Below, piece after piece: positions 39,500 through 48,361 of a stretch of DNA of 64,000 nucleotides. Every line of letters starts with the position of its first letter. Within the stretch, counting starts at the first letter, position 1. The translations under genes and the position numbers were made by a program. The notes under the pieces are model-generated. The model was not told the DNA's origin and made no database searches. It worked only from the letters and a program-made list of their open reading frames with translations. The stretch comes from Thioclava sp. JE_KL1. Lineage in GTDB: Bacteria; Pseudomonadota; Alphaproteobacteria; Rhodobacterales; Rhodobacteraceae. The stretch covers positions 310,001 to 374,000 of the forward strand of contig NZ_WBJS01000004.1 in the NCBI RefSeq assembly GCF_009296265.1. The letters are read 5' to 3'.

Positions 39500-40306
39500 T
39501 CACTTGCTGTGCAAAAGCTGATCCATCTCGCGCGCGGGGCGGTCGCAGCCCGCCTCGCCCACGATCTTCGCGGGCACTCCGGCCACCGTCGTGCAGCGCG
39601 GCACGTCGGAGAGTACGACCGAACCCGCCGCGATCCGGCTGTAATCGCCGACATGGATATTGCCGAGCACCTTCGCGCCCGCCCCGATCAGCACGCCATT
39701 GCCGATCTTCGGGTGACGCTCTTCGTCTTCCTTGCCGGTCCCGCCGAGCGTCACCGAATGCAGCATCGAGACATTGTCGCCCACGACAGCCGTTTCCCCG
39801 ATCACGATCGAATGGGCATGGTCCATCATGATGCCGCGCCCTATCCTCGCGCCGGGATGGATGTCCACGCCGAACAGCTCGGAGGTGCGCATCTGCACGA
39901 AATAGGCCATGTCGCGGCGACCGTTCGTGAACAGCCAGTGCGCGATCCGGTAGCTTTGCAGCGCCTGAAAGCCCTTGAAGAACAACAGCGGCTGGATCAG
40001 CCGGTGGCAGGCCGGGTCGCGCTCATGCACGGCCACCAGATCGGCCCGCGCCGCCTGCCCCAGATCGGGATCGGCGGCGAAAGCTTCCTCAGCGATCTCG
40101 CGCAGGATCTGCTCGCTCATCTCTGCCGAGGCCAGTTTCATCGAGAAACGATAGGCCAGCGCGCGCTCCAGCGTCGGGTGGTGCAACAGCCCAGCATGGA
40201 TCAGCGCGCCAAGAAGCGGCTCGTCCCGCACGGCGGCCCGCGCCTCGTCGCAAATCTGCGTCCAGACCGGATCGACAGTTGCAACTTTGGCCATTTGCTT
40301 GTTCAT
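39500..40306 (-). CDS. cysE: Serine O-acetyltransferase
   Basis: 268 residues. The N-terminal helical SATase domain is followed by a left-handed beta-helix of hexapeptide repeats (IHPGARIGRGIMMDHAHSIVIGETAVVGDNVSMLHSVTLGGTGKE), with the catalytic His in MMDHAHS. Makes O-acetylserine for cysteine synthesis. ATG 40306 has GAGGGAG upstream; 268 residues is the usual length. Located just beyond the GTA remnant, as in several Rhodobacterales (recollection). Confidence 0.94.
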   Translation of the reverse strand: MNKQMAKVATVDPVWTQICDEARAAVRDEPLLGALIHAGLLHHPTLERALAYRFSMKLASAEMSEQILREIAEEAFAADPDLGQAARADLVAVHERDPACHRLIQPLLFFKGFQALQSYRIAHWLFTNGRRDMAYFVQMRTSELFGVDIHPGARIGRGIMMDHAHSIVIGETAVVGDNVSMLHSVTLGGTGKEDEERHPKIGNGVLIGAGAKVLGNIHVGDYSRIAAGSVVLSDVPRCTTVAGVPAKIVGEAGCDRPAREMDQLLHSK

Positions 40307-40383
40307 CGGATAACTCCCTCTTCGCGCGCAAGAACCTAACACATAGGCTTTCCGTCGGATAGAGGAAGGGGCTTTACGTCATT

Positions 40384-40680
40384 TCACTTTCGCGGCTGGC
40401 GCCCCATGCGCCACTCGGCCATCCCGGCACATACAAAGCCCAGCGCGCGCAGGTAGCCCGGATCGCCGGGCCCCGCCTTCGCCCGCGGCAAGCCCAGCGC
40501 CATGCTGAGGATCGAGCCATTGCCCCAGCACGGATGCGCGCGGCGGAACCGCTTGCAATAGCGATCCGCCGCATGAACCCGGTCAAGGAGCCGCTGAAGC
40601 CGGTCCGCGCGCCCCGCCTCGGGCCAAAGCATCACCACCCGCGCCAGCACCATCAGATCGCCGTCCAGCAAAGCGCGCAT
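40384..40680 (-). CDS. Small hypothetical protein downstream of the GTA remnant
   Basis: 98 residues. Not assigned to a function. An Arg-rich N-terminal helix (MRALLDGDLMVLARVVMLWPEAGRADRLQRLLDRV) is followed by DRYCKRFRRAHPCWGNGSILSMALG. Its ATG lies 1 base after the stop of the fused terminase/gp15 frame, so it is in that operon. Genes of this kind follow gp15 at GTA loci in Rhodobacterales by my recollection, which suggests it belongs to the same cluster and survived the deletion. Confidence 0.7.
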   Translation of the reverse strand: MRALLDGDLMVLARVVMLWPEAGRADRLQRLLDRVHAADRYCKRFRRAHPCWGNGSILSMALGLPRAKAGPGDPGYLRALGFVCAGMAEWRMGRQPRK

Positions 40681-40681
40681 C

Positions 40682-43147
40682 TCACCCGGTCCAGGTCAGC
40701 CGCGCTGGCAACCCCGGCCCGAAGACGTCCGAGATCTGCGCTACCTCGAAGCTCGGCGCGCCGATCATCCCGTCTTTCGCGCGCTCTGCCGCGCCATAGG
40801 TCCAACCCGGCGCGCTCACGATCACCTCGCGTCGGATCGCCTGACCCTCGAGCACCCGCACCCGGTAGCGCTCCGACACCTCGCCCAAAGGCACGTCCAG
40901 CGCCTCCCAGTCGTCGCCCCCGATCCGGGTCCGCCGCACCCAGCTCAGCCGCAGATCACTGCCCAGCGCCTGCGCGCGCAAATGACAGGGCGACAAGGGC
41001 CGCAGCCCGATGCCCACAAAGGCCTGAACCGTGTGGATATAGGAGGGATCGTCATAGCCCCGCCCGGCCGGTCCCACCCGGTAGTGACGCGCCTGATTTC
41101 GCGCCGAGGGCGACACCTCGATCTGGCGCGGCGCCCCGTCGAGCAGCACGACCACCGAGCCTTCCGGCCAGGCATCGGGCATCAGCGCATCGCTGCCCGC
41201 CTGCCCGCGCAAGCGCCAATCGACGTCCCAGACGCCCGGCTCTACCGGCTCGGCGGCCCGGAACTGGAACACCTCCCAGCGATCCGACGAGCCATCCCCG
41301 ATCGCCATCGCGTTCAGTCCCGCCAACACACCTTCTTCGCTCGCGCTTTCCAAGGCCCCCGACAGCATCTTCACGCGCAGGCTCGGCCCGCGATCCCAGA
41401 GCCCGGTCTGCGCATGCGGCAAGATTGTCTGTGTCACACCGATCGCCGCTTGGGTTTCGGCCTTGGTATTAAGCGCATAGCCCGCATCCTCGAGCGCGGA
41501 ATACAAAGCTGCCGCCCCCGGCCAAGGGCTCGCCGTTACCGCCAGATGCGGCGCATAAGGGTCTTCCGCGCCTGTCAGCAATGGCAAATCAAGGAATACC
41601 GGTGTGACCGGCACAGGCGGCGTGAAGCTCTCGATCCGCGCCACCTCGTCGGTTTCCTCCGACGCCTCATAGATCCCCGGCTCGACCCGGACCGCCTCCA
41701 CACGGATCGCCTCGGCACGCTCCATCCGGTCGATCCGGTAGCGCCGTGCGCCCTCCTCGGCTTGCAACACCACGACATCCCCCGGCCCGAGCCACCCCAT
41801 CGACGGCGGAAGCGTGAACTGCGCCGTATCGCGCCCCACCCGCGCCTCCGAGAGCCAGCGGTTCACGACGCGCATTCCCTCCGCCCGCGTCAGCGCCAGA
41901 GGCGCCTCGCTCGCAGAAGCCGGCCCGTTCTCCTCATCGGGGAAGATCGCTTCCACGGCGCGGGTCTCGAAACTACCATCGGCCTCGACATAGGCCAGTC
42001 GCACGCGTCCCGCGATCTCCGCCTCCGGTGCACGGCGCGTCTCCAGGCTTTGATCGTCGCCGTCCAACGCCAGCAGCGGAGGCACCACCTCCGCATCCAC
42101 CGATGCATCGCGCATCCGGAACACCAACTCACCGTCGCGCTCCACCGCATCGAAGCCGTAGATCAGGCTCAGCGACTGCAACGCGCCGCGCGGCGAGATC
42201 CCCCCAGGCATCGCATATCCGCGCACCACCCCGTGCAGCGCGCTCACATCGAACACCTCGACCCCCGCGAGCGCACAAATCTCGCCCACGACATGCGCCA
42301 GAGGCTGTGCCGTCGCCCGCCCCGAAATCCAATGCCCCCGCGCGTAATTCGTCGCATCGTCCCATACCTCCGGCAGACCGGGAAATTGCGGATAGGGCCG
42401 CACATCCCACGCCCAGACATGGGCGCGCGCCAAATCCACCATCGGCCCGCCGTAATATTCCGAAATCGGATTGTTGGCCGTTTCCCCCCAATACTCGGTC
42501 ATCGCTCGCAGATATTGCATCTGGATGTAATCATCGCGCCGCCCATCCGAGTAATGCGGCAGCGCGCTTTCCGAGCTTTTCGGATCGAGGAACTTGTTCG
42601 GCTCGTTGGTCCCCTTGTCGATCGCGGCGCAGCCCATCTCATCGACCCAGGCCGCGTCGAATTGCGGCCCCCGCAGCGCCTCGGGCTCATGAGCCGAGAA
42701 GGCCTGCGCCGTGGCCCCGTTCGGCCAGACGAGCCGACGCCGCCCCGCCTCCCAGTCGGGCCTGCGGTCGGGCGGAGAGCAGGCCAATATCCCGCTCTCC
42801 CCCATCACCATCACATCGCGCACCTGATCGAAGGTCTCGCCGACCAGCGCCACGCGCCGCGCCCTTCCGGGGTCGAGCGGGCGTGCGCCTTCCACCTGCG
42901 CACGCACCCACTCGGCCCCGGCCCGCGTCTTGCCCGCGCCGCGTCCGCCCATGATCACCCAGGACTTCCAATCCCCTTCGGGCGGAAGCTGATGATCCAA
43001 CGCCCAGAACTCGAAGATCCAGGGCAGCGCGAGCAATGCATTGTCGTCGAGCCCGTCGAGAAACGCCTCGACGCTCTCAGGCGTCGCGGAGGCGAGCCAG
43101 GCGGCGCCCGATTTCAGCTCTGGCGGCATCGAAGTCGAGCGCGCCAT
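40682..43147 (-). CDS. GTA remnant: large-terminase ATPase half fused in frame to the C-terminal part of tail protein gp15
   Basis: 821 residues. The first ~170 are the N-terminal ATPase domain of the GTA large terminase (gp2): LKSGAAWLASA, Walker A GGRGAGKTRAG, Walker B-like FDAAWVDE. At about 42640 it switches to GTA gp15 (host-specificity/tail-tip protein with a TIM-barrel region): CAAIDKGTNEPNKFLDPKSSES, YGGPMVDLARAHVWAWD, and onward to its normal C terminus. The terminase nuclease domain and everything that normally lies between gene 2 and gene 15 (portal, protease, capsid, adaptors, most tail genes) are missing. An open frame over 2.4 kb argues for a clean deletion. Start ATG 43147 overlaps gp1 by 71 bases. 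The product can hardly package DNA. Confidence 0.88.
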   Translation of the reverse strand: MARSTSMPPELKSGAAWLASATPESVEAFLDGLDDNALLALPWIFEFWALDHQLPPEGDWKSWVIMGGRGAGKTRAGAEWVRAQVEGARPLDPGRARRVALVGETFDQVRDVMVMGESGILACSPPDRRPDWEAGRRRLVWPNGATAQAFSAHEPEALRGPQFDAAWVDEMGCAAIDKGTNEPNKFLDPKSSESALPHYSDGRRDDYIQMQYLRAMTEYWGETANNPISEYYGGPMVDLARAHVWAWDVRPYPQFPGLPEVWDDATNYARGHWISGRATAQPLAHVVGEICALAGVEVFDVSALHGVVRGYAMPGGISPRGALQSLSLIYGFDAVERDGELVFRMRDASVDAEVVPPLLALDGDDQSLETRRAPEAEIAGRVRLAYVEADGSFETRAVEAIFPDEENGPASASEAPLALTRAEGMRVVNRWLSEARVGRDTAQFTLPPSMGWLGPGDVVVLQAEEGARRYRIDRMERAEAIRVEAVRVEPGIYEASEETDEVARIESFTPPVPVTPVFLDLPLLTGAEDPYAPHLAVTASPWPGAAALYSALEDAGYALNTKAETQAAIGVTQTILPHAQTGLWDRGPSLRVKMLSGALESASEEGVLAGLNAMAIGDGSSDRWEVFQFRAAEPVEPGVWDVDWRLRGQAGSDALMPDAWPEGSVVVLLDGAPRQIEVSPSARNQARHYRVGPAGRGYDDPSYIHTVQAFVGIGLRPLSPCHLRAQALGSDLRLSWVRRTRIGGDDWEALDVPLGEVSERYRVRVLEGQAIRREVIVSAPGWTYGAAERAKDGMIGAPSFEVAQISDVFGPGLPARLTWTG

Positions 43148-43397
43148 CGCGTCCGGCGGCGACACCTGCCAGCTGTCTGCGGAGTTTCTCGACACGCGAT
43201 CGTTCCTCCATCACCAAATGAAAAGCGGTGCGGAGGTCCTTGACCGCCTGCACCGCCGCTTTCGCCTCGGATATGTCGCCGCGCCGCACCCCCTGCAGCG
43301 CCTGCGCCAGCTCCTCGGCCACGTCCCGATAGAGCGCTTCGGTCTGATCCAGAAGATCGACCGGCGCCCCCGCCTCGTTCACTTTGTTGTCTTGCAT
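43077..43397 (-). CDS. GTA gp1-like protein (small terminase position)
   Basis: 106 residues from ATG 43397; upstream ATGs at 43442 and 43493 are in frame but would place a terminator hairpin inside the gene. A long helix region (LLDQTEALYRDVAEELAQALQGVRRGDISEAKAAVQAVKDL) and a C-terminal basic tail fit GTA gp1, the small-terminase counterpart. First gene of the remnant, intact. Overlaps the following frame. Ribosome site weak. Confidence 0.75.
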   Translation of the reverse strand: MQDNKVNEAGAPVDLLDQTEALYRDVAEELAQALQGVRRGDISEAKAAVQAVKDLRTAFHLVMEERSRVEKLRRQLAGVAAGRDGALDFDAARAEIGRRLARLRDA

Positions 43398-43443
43398 CAC
43401 TGACGAACCCACCCGTTCCAAGTTGGTCCGTTCGAGAGACATG

Positions 43444-43473
43444 AAAAAACGCCGTCGGGTTTCCCCGCGGCGC
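43444..43473 (-). terminator. Terminator-like hairpin between the GTA promoter and gp1
   Basis: Minus strand: CGGCG..GGG / CCC..CGCCG stem with a short loop, one mismatch and one wobble pair, followed by TTTTTT (43449-43444). It lies about 20-50 bases downstream of the predicted start of transcription and before the chosen gp1 start, so it could attenuate the operon. Confidence 0.65.
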
Positions 43474-43499
43474 TTGCCCACTTTTCCTAGCATGCCAAA

Positions 43500-43528
43500 T
43501 CTCTACCCGAGAGCGTTCGCAAAGTCAA
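43500..43528 (-). promoter_or_regulatory. Putative sigma-70-type promoter of the GTA remnant
   Basis: Minus strand TTGACT (43528-43523), 17-base spacer, TAGAGA (43505-43500). The -35 is strong and the -10 only fair. It sits between the mltG terminator and the leader hairpin. Confidence 0.5.
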
Positions 43529-43558
43529 GCTCTAAATTCTGGGTTGTGCGCTCCAGTC

Positions 43559-43594
43559 AAAAAAGAACCCCGGCGAAAACCGGGGTTCTTTTTT
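43559..43594 (-). terminator. Rho-independent terminator after mltG (bidirectional)
   Basis: AAGAACCCCGG and CCGGGGTTCTT form an 11-base stem flanked by A and T runs, so it can work in both directions. It lies 6 bases after the mltG stop. Confidence 0.9.
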
Positions 43595-43599
43595 GTTTA

Positions 43600-44766
43600 T
43601 CAGTTGCTTGACGCATCTTCCTGACGCTGTTTCTCGATCTCGCGCCACTTCGCTACGTTCTTGTTATGCTCCTCGATCGTGCTCGAGAACGCATGTCCGC
43701 CGGAGCCATCGGCCACGAAGAACAGGTAGTCGGTCGAATCGGGATGCATCGCCGCCTCGATGGCCGCCTTGCCCGGATTCGCGATCGGTCCGGGCGGCAG
43801 CCCGTCGATGACATAGGTGTTGTAGGGCGTGGCCTTGCGCAGCTCGGACTGGCGCAGGCCGCGGCCCAGCACCCCCTTGCCTTCGGTCACGCCGTAGATC
43901 ACCGTCGGGTCGGTCTGCAGCCGCATCCCCTTCTCGAGACGGTTGATGAAGACGCTCGCCACTTCCGGGCGCTCTTCGGGCACACCGGTTTCCTTCTCGA
44001 CGATCGAGGCCATAGTCAGCGCCTGCTGCGGATCGTCATAGGGCAGCCCGTCTGCGCGTCCGTCCCAGGCGTCGGCGAGGATTTTCGACTGACGATCGGC
44101 CATCAGACCGATCAGCGCTTGCCGGTCGGCCCCGCGCGTCACCTCGTAGCTGTCAGGCGCGAGCGTGCCTTCGCCCGGCACCCCGTCGATCTTGCCGGAC
44201 AGGAAGCTCGCTTCCTGCAGCCCCTGCACAATCTGCCAGCTGGTCACACCGTCGACCACCGTCACGCGGGTGCGGACATCGGCACGGTCGGCCTTGTCCT
44301 CGAACCCTTCGGGCGGCTTCTCGCTCTCGGGATTGTACTCCGCGACCTTCTGGTAATCGCCCGTGGTCGGGTCCAGCTCGCGCAGCAGCACTTCGTTGCC
44401 GTTCACCCCGATCCGGAACACCAGTTCCGACCCGCAGGTCGACGGACCACCGGAGGTGATCTGCCCGACGATGGACTGCATCGAGGCGTTCGGCTCGATC
44501 AGGTAGGAGCCGAATTTCAGCTTGTCGGCCTTTTCCTCATACTGCGCACCCGTGCGGAACAGATAGGAGGACGAGATCGCCCCCTTGTCTTTCAGACTGG
44601 ACGACACTCCCTGCAGGCTTTCGCCCGGCGCGACGCGCAGACACATCGCCTCGGCCAGCGGGCCGGGCTCGACATATTGGTTCTTCGCCCAGGCGACCAA
44701 CCCGCCAAGCGCGACGAGAATGACGATCAGCAGCGTCAGGAAATTCGAGACGATGTTACGCCACAT
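43600..44766 (-). CDS. mltG: Endolytic peptidoglycan transglycosylase MltG (YceG-like)
   Basis: 388 residues. One N-terminal membrane helix (NFLTLLIVILVALGGLVAWA), a LysM-like region, then the YceG fold with ASIVEKETGVPEERPEVASVFINRL, which contains the catalytic Glu, and LRQSELRKATPYNTYVIDGLPPGPIANPG. It cuts nascent glycan strands and so ends their growth at the membrane. Its ATG shares one base with the fabF stop (TGATG). Confidence 0.93.
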   Translation of the reverse strand: MWRNIVSNFLTLLIVILVALGGLVAWAKNQYVEPGPLAEAMCLRVAPGESLQGVSSSLKDKGAISSSYLFRTGAQYEEKADKLKFGSYLIEPNASMQSIVGQITSGGPSTCGSELVFRIGVNGNEVLLRELDPTTGDYQKVAEYNPESEKPPEGFEDKADRADVRTRVTVVDGVTSWQIVQGLQEASFLSGKIDGVPGEGTLAPDSYEVTRGADRQALIGLMADRQSKILADAWDGRADGLPYDDPQQALTMASIVEKETGVPEERPEVASVFINRLEKGMRLQTDPTVIYGVTEGKGVLGRGLRQSELRKATPYNTYVIDGLPPGPIANPGKAAIEAAMHPDSTDYLFFVADGSGGHAFSSTIEEHNKNVAKWREIEKQRQEDASSN

Positions 44767-46028
44767 CAGCTATCCACCTTGCCCATCACGAGGCTCGCAT
44801 TGGTGCCACCGAAGCCGAAGCTGTTGGACAGCGCGACGTCGATCTTGCGCTTGACCGCGGTCTTCGGCGCGAGGTCGATCACGGCCTCTTCCGGCGGATT
44901 TTCCAGGTTCAGCGTCGGCGGTGCGATCTGATCGCGGATCGCGAGGATCGAGAAGATCGCCTCCACCGCGCCGGCAGCCCCCAGAAGGTGGCCGACCGAG
45001 GACTTGGTCGAGCTCATCGTGGCTTTCGAGGCCGCGTCGCCCAGCAGGCGCTGCACCGCGCCCAGTTCGATCACGTCGGCCATGGTCGAAGTGCCATGCG
45101 CGTTGATGTAATCCACCTGATCGGGGTTCAGATCGGCCCGCTCCAGCGCGGCTTTCATCGCACGGAAGCCGCCATCGCCATCCTCGGACGGCGCGGTGAT
45201 GTGATAGGCGTCGCCCGACAGGCCATAGCCCAGCACCTCGGCATAGATCTTCGCGCCGCGCGCCTTGGCGTGCTCGTATTCCTCGAGCACGACGCAGCCC
45301 GCGCCCTCACCCATCACGAACCCGTCGCGGTCGGCATCCCACGGACGGCTCGCAGCCTCCGGCTCGTTGCCGCGCTTCGTGGACAGCGCCTTACAGGCGT
45401 TGAAGCCCGCGATGCCAATCTCCGAAATCGGGCTCTCCGCGCCACCTGCGACCATCACATCGGCATCGCCGAGCATGATCAGACGCGCCGCATCACCGAT
45501 GGCATGCGCGCCGGTCGAACAGGCGGTGACGACCGCATGGTTCGGGCCCTTGAAGCCGAAGCGGATCGAGACCTGCCCCGAGACGAGGTTGATCAGCGCG
45601 CCCGGAATGAAGAACGGGCTGACGCGGCGGACGCCCTTTTCCTTGATCAGAACGGCCGTATCCGCGATCGAGCTGAGGCCGCCGATCCCCGAGCCGATCA
45701 TCACACCGGTGCGCAGACGGCTCTCTTCGTCCTGCGGCTCCCAGCCGGAATCCTTCACCGCCTGCGTCGCCGCCGTCATCCCGTAGAGGATGAAATCGTC
45801 GACCTTGCGCTGCTCTTTCGGCTCCATCCAGTCATCGGCATTGAACGTGCCGTCGGACCCGTCGCCCAGCGGAATCTCGCAGGCGTATTTCGTGGTCACA
45901 TTGGACGCATCGAAGCGCGAGATCGTCCCCGCCCCCGATTGTCCCGCGATAAGCCGCGACCAGGTCTCCTCGACGCCGCAAGCCAGCGGCGTGACCATTC
46001 CCAGACCCGTGACTACTACCCGACGCAT
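44766..46028 (-). CDS. fabF: Beta-ketoacyl-ACP synthase II
   Basis: 420 residues. The catalytic triad is visible: Cys in VTACSTGAHA, His in INAHGTST, His in SSVGHLLGA. Elongates acyl-ACP with malonyl-ACP in fatty-acid synthesis. ATG 46028 chosen, since MRRVVVTGLG is the family opening. It is separated from acpP by two unrelated genes, which is unusual. Confidence 0.95.
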   Translation of the reverse strand: MRRVVVTGLGMVTPLACGVEETWSRLIAGQSGAGTISRFDASNVTTKYACEIPLGDGSDGTFNADDWMEPKEQRKVDDFILYGMTAATQAVKDSGWEPQDEESRLRTGVMIGSGIGGLSSIADTAVLIKEKGVRRVSPFFIPGALINLVSGQVSIRFGFKGPNHAVVTACSTGAHAIGDAARLIMLGDADVMVAGGAESPISEIGIAGFNACKALSTKRGNEPEAASRPWDADRDGFVMGEGAGCVVLEEYEHAKARGAKIYAEVLGYGLSGDAYHITAPSEDGDGGFRAMKAALERADLNPDQVDYINAHGTSTMADVIELGAVQRLLGDAASKATMSSTKSSVGHLLGAAGAVEAIFSILAIRDQIAPPTLNLENPPEEAVIDLAPKTAVKRKIDVALSNSFGFGGTNASLVMGKVDS

Positions 46029-46150
46029 GCCCGACCTCTTTCTCAGCCAAATATCTTGGCAGACCTGATACACGGGGGCGCGCAAAGGCGCAATCATAAC
46101 CCATTGCGACAGGCGGGTTACCGTTCGGGACGGACGGCGCGTGAGGGGGG

Positions 46151-47560
46151 CTAGCGTTGCGGGGCACGAACCGGTTCAGTCTGCCGTGCCGGGAGCGTCG
46201 GTACAGCCGTCGGCGCCCGCCCCGTGCTCAGGGGCGGCAGCGTCAGCGCGGTGCAGCGCATCTGAGCGGTGGGCGGCGCCAGCAACACCCGGTCGCGCCC
46301 GCCATTCTTCGCCGCGTAGAGCGCCCCGTCGGCGCGCGCATAGAGGCTCCGCAGCTCCTCGCCGCGCTCCCATTCGGCCACCCCGATCGAGACAGTGACC
46401 TGCAGCGCCGCGCCGTACTGATCCTCGAAACGCAGTCCCGCCACACAGACACGCAACCGCTCCGCCACTTCGAGCGCCTCGGCCAGCCCCGCCCCCGGCA
46501 GGATCACCGCGAATTCCTCGCCGCCGACCCGCGCCATCGTATCCTCCAGCCGCAGCTGCGCCCGCATCGCCCGCGCCGTGCGGCGCAGAACGCGATCACC
46601 CAGAGAATGCCCGCCCAGATCGTTGATCTGCTTGAAATGGTCGAGGTCGATCATCAGCGCCGTGAAAGGCACCTGCTCGCGCATACCTTGCGCGAAATAC
46701 TGTGCGAAACGCCGCCCGAGCATCTCCCGGTTGAACAGCCCCGTCAGCCCGTCGCGCATCGCCCGGTTCACCAGTTCCCGCTCGGCCTTGCGCCGCGCAT
46801 GATCCACCCGCTCCAGCGAAACTGCCATCAGGATGATCAGCCCGATATTCAACCCCACGATGGTCGCGACCAGCAACAGCAGCTCCGCGCGCACCTGACT
46901 CCCCTGATCGCTGAGCAGGTAGAACGTGCCCAGCAGGAAGGGCGCGACGACCCCCAGAAGCATCTGCGCCCGTGCCTGCCGCCCCGACGCATGCTCGTTG
47001 AGCAGCACCCGCATCACCCCACGATCGCTACGGCAGATGAGCCCCGCATAGGCGAGACACATGATCGCCAGTGCCGCCCCGATCGACACGCCCTCCGCCA
47101 GCCGGCTGGTCGCGATACTGTGCGACAGCAGGTACATCAAAGCCCCGCCGAACACCGTCAGATAGGCAATCGTTCCAAACAGATAGGCACCCGCCTCCAG
47201 CGCGAAGAACCCCGCCGCGGTGATCCCCAAGAGCGCGGCCGCGCCTCCCCCGATCGCCCCCGCGCCGCTCAGGTCATAGACCTCCGCAAAGTTCGAGAAC
47301 AGGCACAGCAACAGCGTTCCCGCCGCCAGCCCGCGCGCCACATTCGGTGCCTCGCGCCGAAACGCAATCGCGCCCGCCATCGCCAGAATGGTCAACGCCG
47401 TCCACGCGCCCATCGCGTTCCACGACGTGAGCGCGCGCACGACCATATCCTCGCCCGACAGCGCGGTGGCCATCTGCGCCAGCAGAGCCAACCCCGCAAG
47501 CGCGGCGGCGAAAACCAAAAGAGGACGGATCAGAACCCGAGCCCGGCGAAACACAGACAT
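46151..47560 (-). CDS. Membrane-bound diguanylate cyclase (GGDEF)
   Basis: 469 residues. About seven hydrophobic segments fill residues 1-240 (a membrane sensor of unknown ligand), then a GGDEF domain beginning RDGLTGLFNREMLGRRF, with the signature GGEEF (VGGEEFAVIL) and DLDHFKQIND. It makes cyclic-di-GMP. An inhibitory RxxD site is not obvious. The C-terminal tail after about 440 is Pro/Ala-rich. It lies between fabF and thpR on the same strand. Confidence 0.9.
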   Translation of the reverse strand: MSVFRRARVLIRPLLVFAAALAGLALLAQMATALSGEDMVVRALTSWNAMGAWTALTILAMAGAIAFRREAPNVARGLAAGTLLLCLFSNFAEVYDLSGAGAIGGGAAALLGITAAGFFALEAGAYLFGTIAYLTVFGGALMYLLSHSIATSRLAEGVSIGAALAIMCLAYAGLICRSDRGVMRVLLNEHASGRQARAQMLLGVVAPFLLGTFYLLSDQGSQVRAELLLLVATIVGLNIGLIILMAVSLERVDHARRKAERELVNRAMRDGLTGLFNREMLGRRFAQYFAQGMREQVPFTALMIDLDHFKQINDLGGHSLGDRVLRRTARAMRAQLRLEDTMARVGGEEFAVILPGAGLAEALEVAERLRVCVAGLRFEDQYGAALQVTVSIGVAEWERGEELRSLYARADGALYAAKNGGRDRVLLAPPTAQMRCTALTLPPLSTGRAPTAVPTLPARQTEPVRAPQR

Positions 47561-47680
47561 AACGTGACCTCAACTGCGCGGGCAGAAGGGCATTTTACAT
47601 AAGCACCCGCGACCTCTCCAAGGGACGCCTAATTCGTTAACGAAGGGTTAACAGCCACGCGGACGCGATTGCACTTTCGG

Positions 47681-48253
47681 TCAGGTCTTCGCGAATTGCA
47701 CAGATTTTTCATCCGGATAGCGCATCAAAACGTTATGCCGCGGCGGCCCGTGTCCCAGCGTGGACTGGATCAACGCCACCTGCTCGGGCGTGAAAGCGGG
47801 CAGCTTCACAGCGCCTTCGGCCGCCATGAGTCTCCCCAACCGCAGCAAATCCCCCGGGGATGCACGCTTGCCGAACCGCGCCAGGGTAACATGCGGACGA
47901 AACCGCCGCCGCGGCAGGTCGATTTCCGCCAGACGCGCGGCGCCCATCACCGCGCGATGCCAGCGATCGAGGTTGGGATCGGCCTGCACACTCAGCACCA
48001 ACGCCTCCGGTCGCGCGGCACTGCCGAAAATCTCCAGCCCCGTCAGCACCAGCTCCGGCCCGGGCGCCCAGTCGATGGCCCGCAGCCCCTCGTCCAGCGC
48101 CTCGAGCTGGCCTGCGTCGATCTCGTCCAGAAAGGCCAGCGTCAGGTGCAGGTTGTCGGGCTGCACGATCCGGCCCGCACCCAGAGCCTGCTGCAACCGC
48201 TCGATGGCCTCGACATGCGCGTCGGGCAGCTCGATCGCGACGAAACTCCGCAT
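47681..48253 (-). CDS. thpR: RNA 2',3'-cyclic phosphodiesterase
   Basis: 190 residues of the 2H phosphoesterase family. The two catalytic motifs are HLTL (in DNLHLTLAFL) and HVTL (in RPHVTLARF). The family opens 2',3'-cyclic phosphate ends of RNA. N terminus MRSFVAIELPD is standard, so ATG 48253 is used rather than the open extension to 48292. Confidence 0.9.
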   Translation of the reverse strand: MRSFVAIELPDAHVEAIERLQQALGAGRIVQPDNLHLTLAFLDEIDAGQLEALDEGLRAIDWAPGPELVLTGLEIFGSAARPEALVLSVQADPNLDRWHRAVMGAARLAEIDLPRRRFRPHVTLARFGKRASPGDLLRLGRLMAAEGAVKLPAFTPEQVALIQSTLGHGPPRHNVLMRYPDEKSVQFAKT

Positions 48254-48290
48254 CTTCCCTCCCCCCAACGCATGCGCACGCGCTTTACGC

Positions 48291-48328
48291 AAAAGAAAAG
48301 CGGCGCTCCGGTTCCCCGAAGCGCCGCT
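48291..48328 (-). terminator. Rho-independent terminator after acpP
   Basis: Minus strand stem AGCGGCGCTTCGG / CCGGAGCGCCGCT (one mismatch, 4-base loop) followed by TTTCTTTT. Confidence 0.88.
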
Positions 48329-48361
48329 CTTAACTCTCTCTCAGCGTCAGCCGTAAAAGGC

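Noticed and set aside
40982-43243. 753-codon plus-strand frame opposite the GTA fusion
   Set aside because: Rich in Arg, His and Pro, no start signal, no recognisable domain; shadow of the fused frame.
43398-43493. N-terminal extension of gp1 from ATG 43493 or 43442
   Set aside because: It would translate through the terminator hairpin and starts at or near the predicted transcription start; residues are Arg-rich and unlike a gp1 N terminus.
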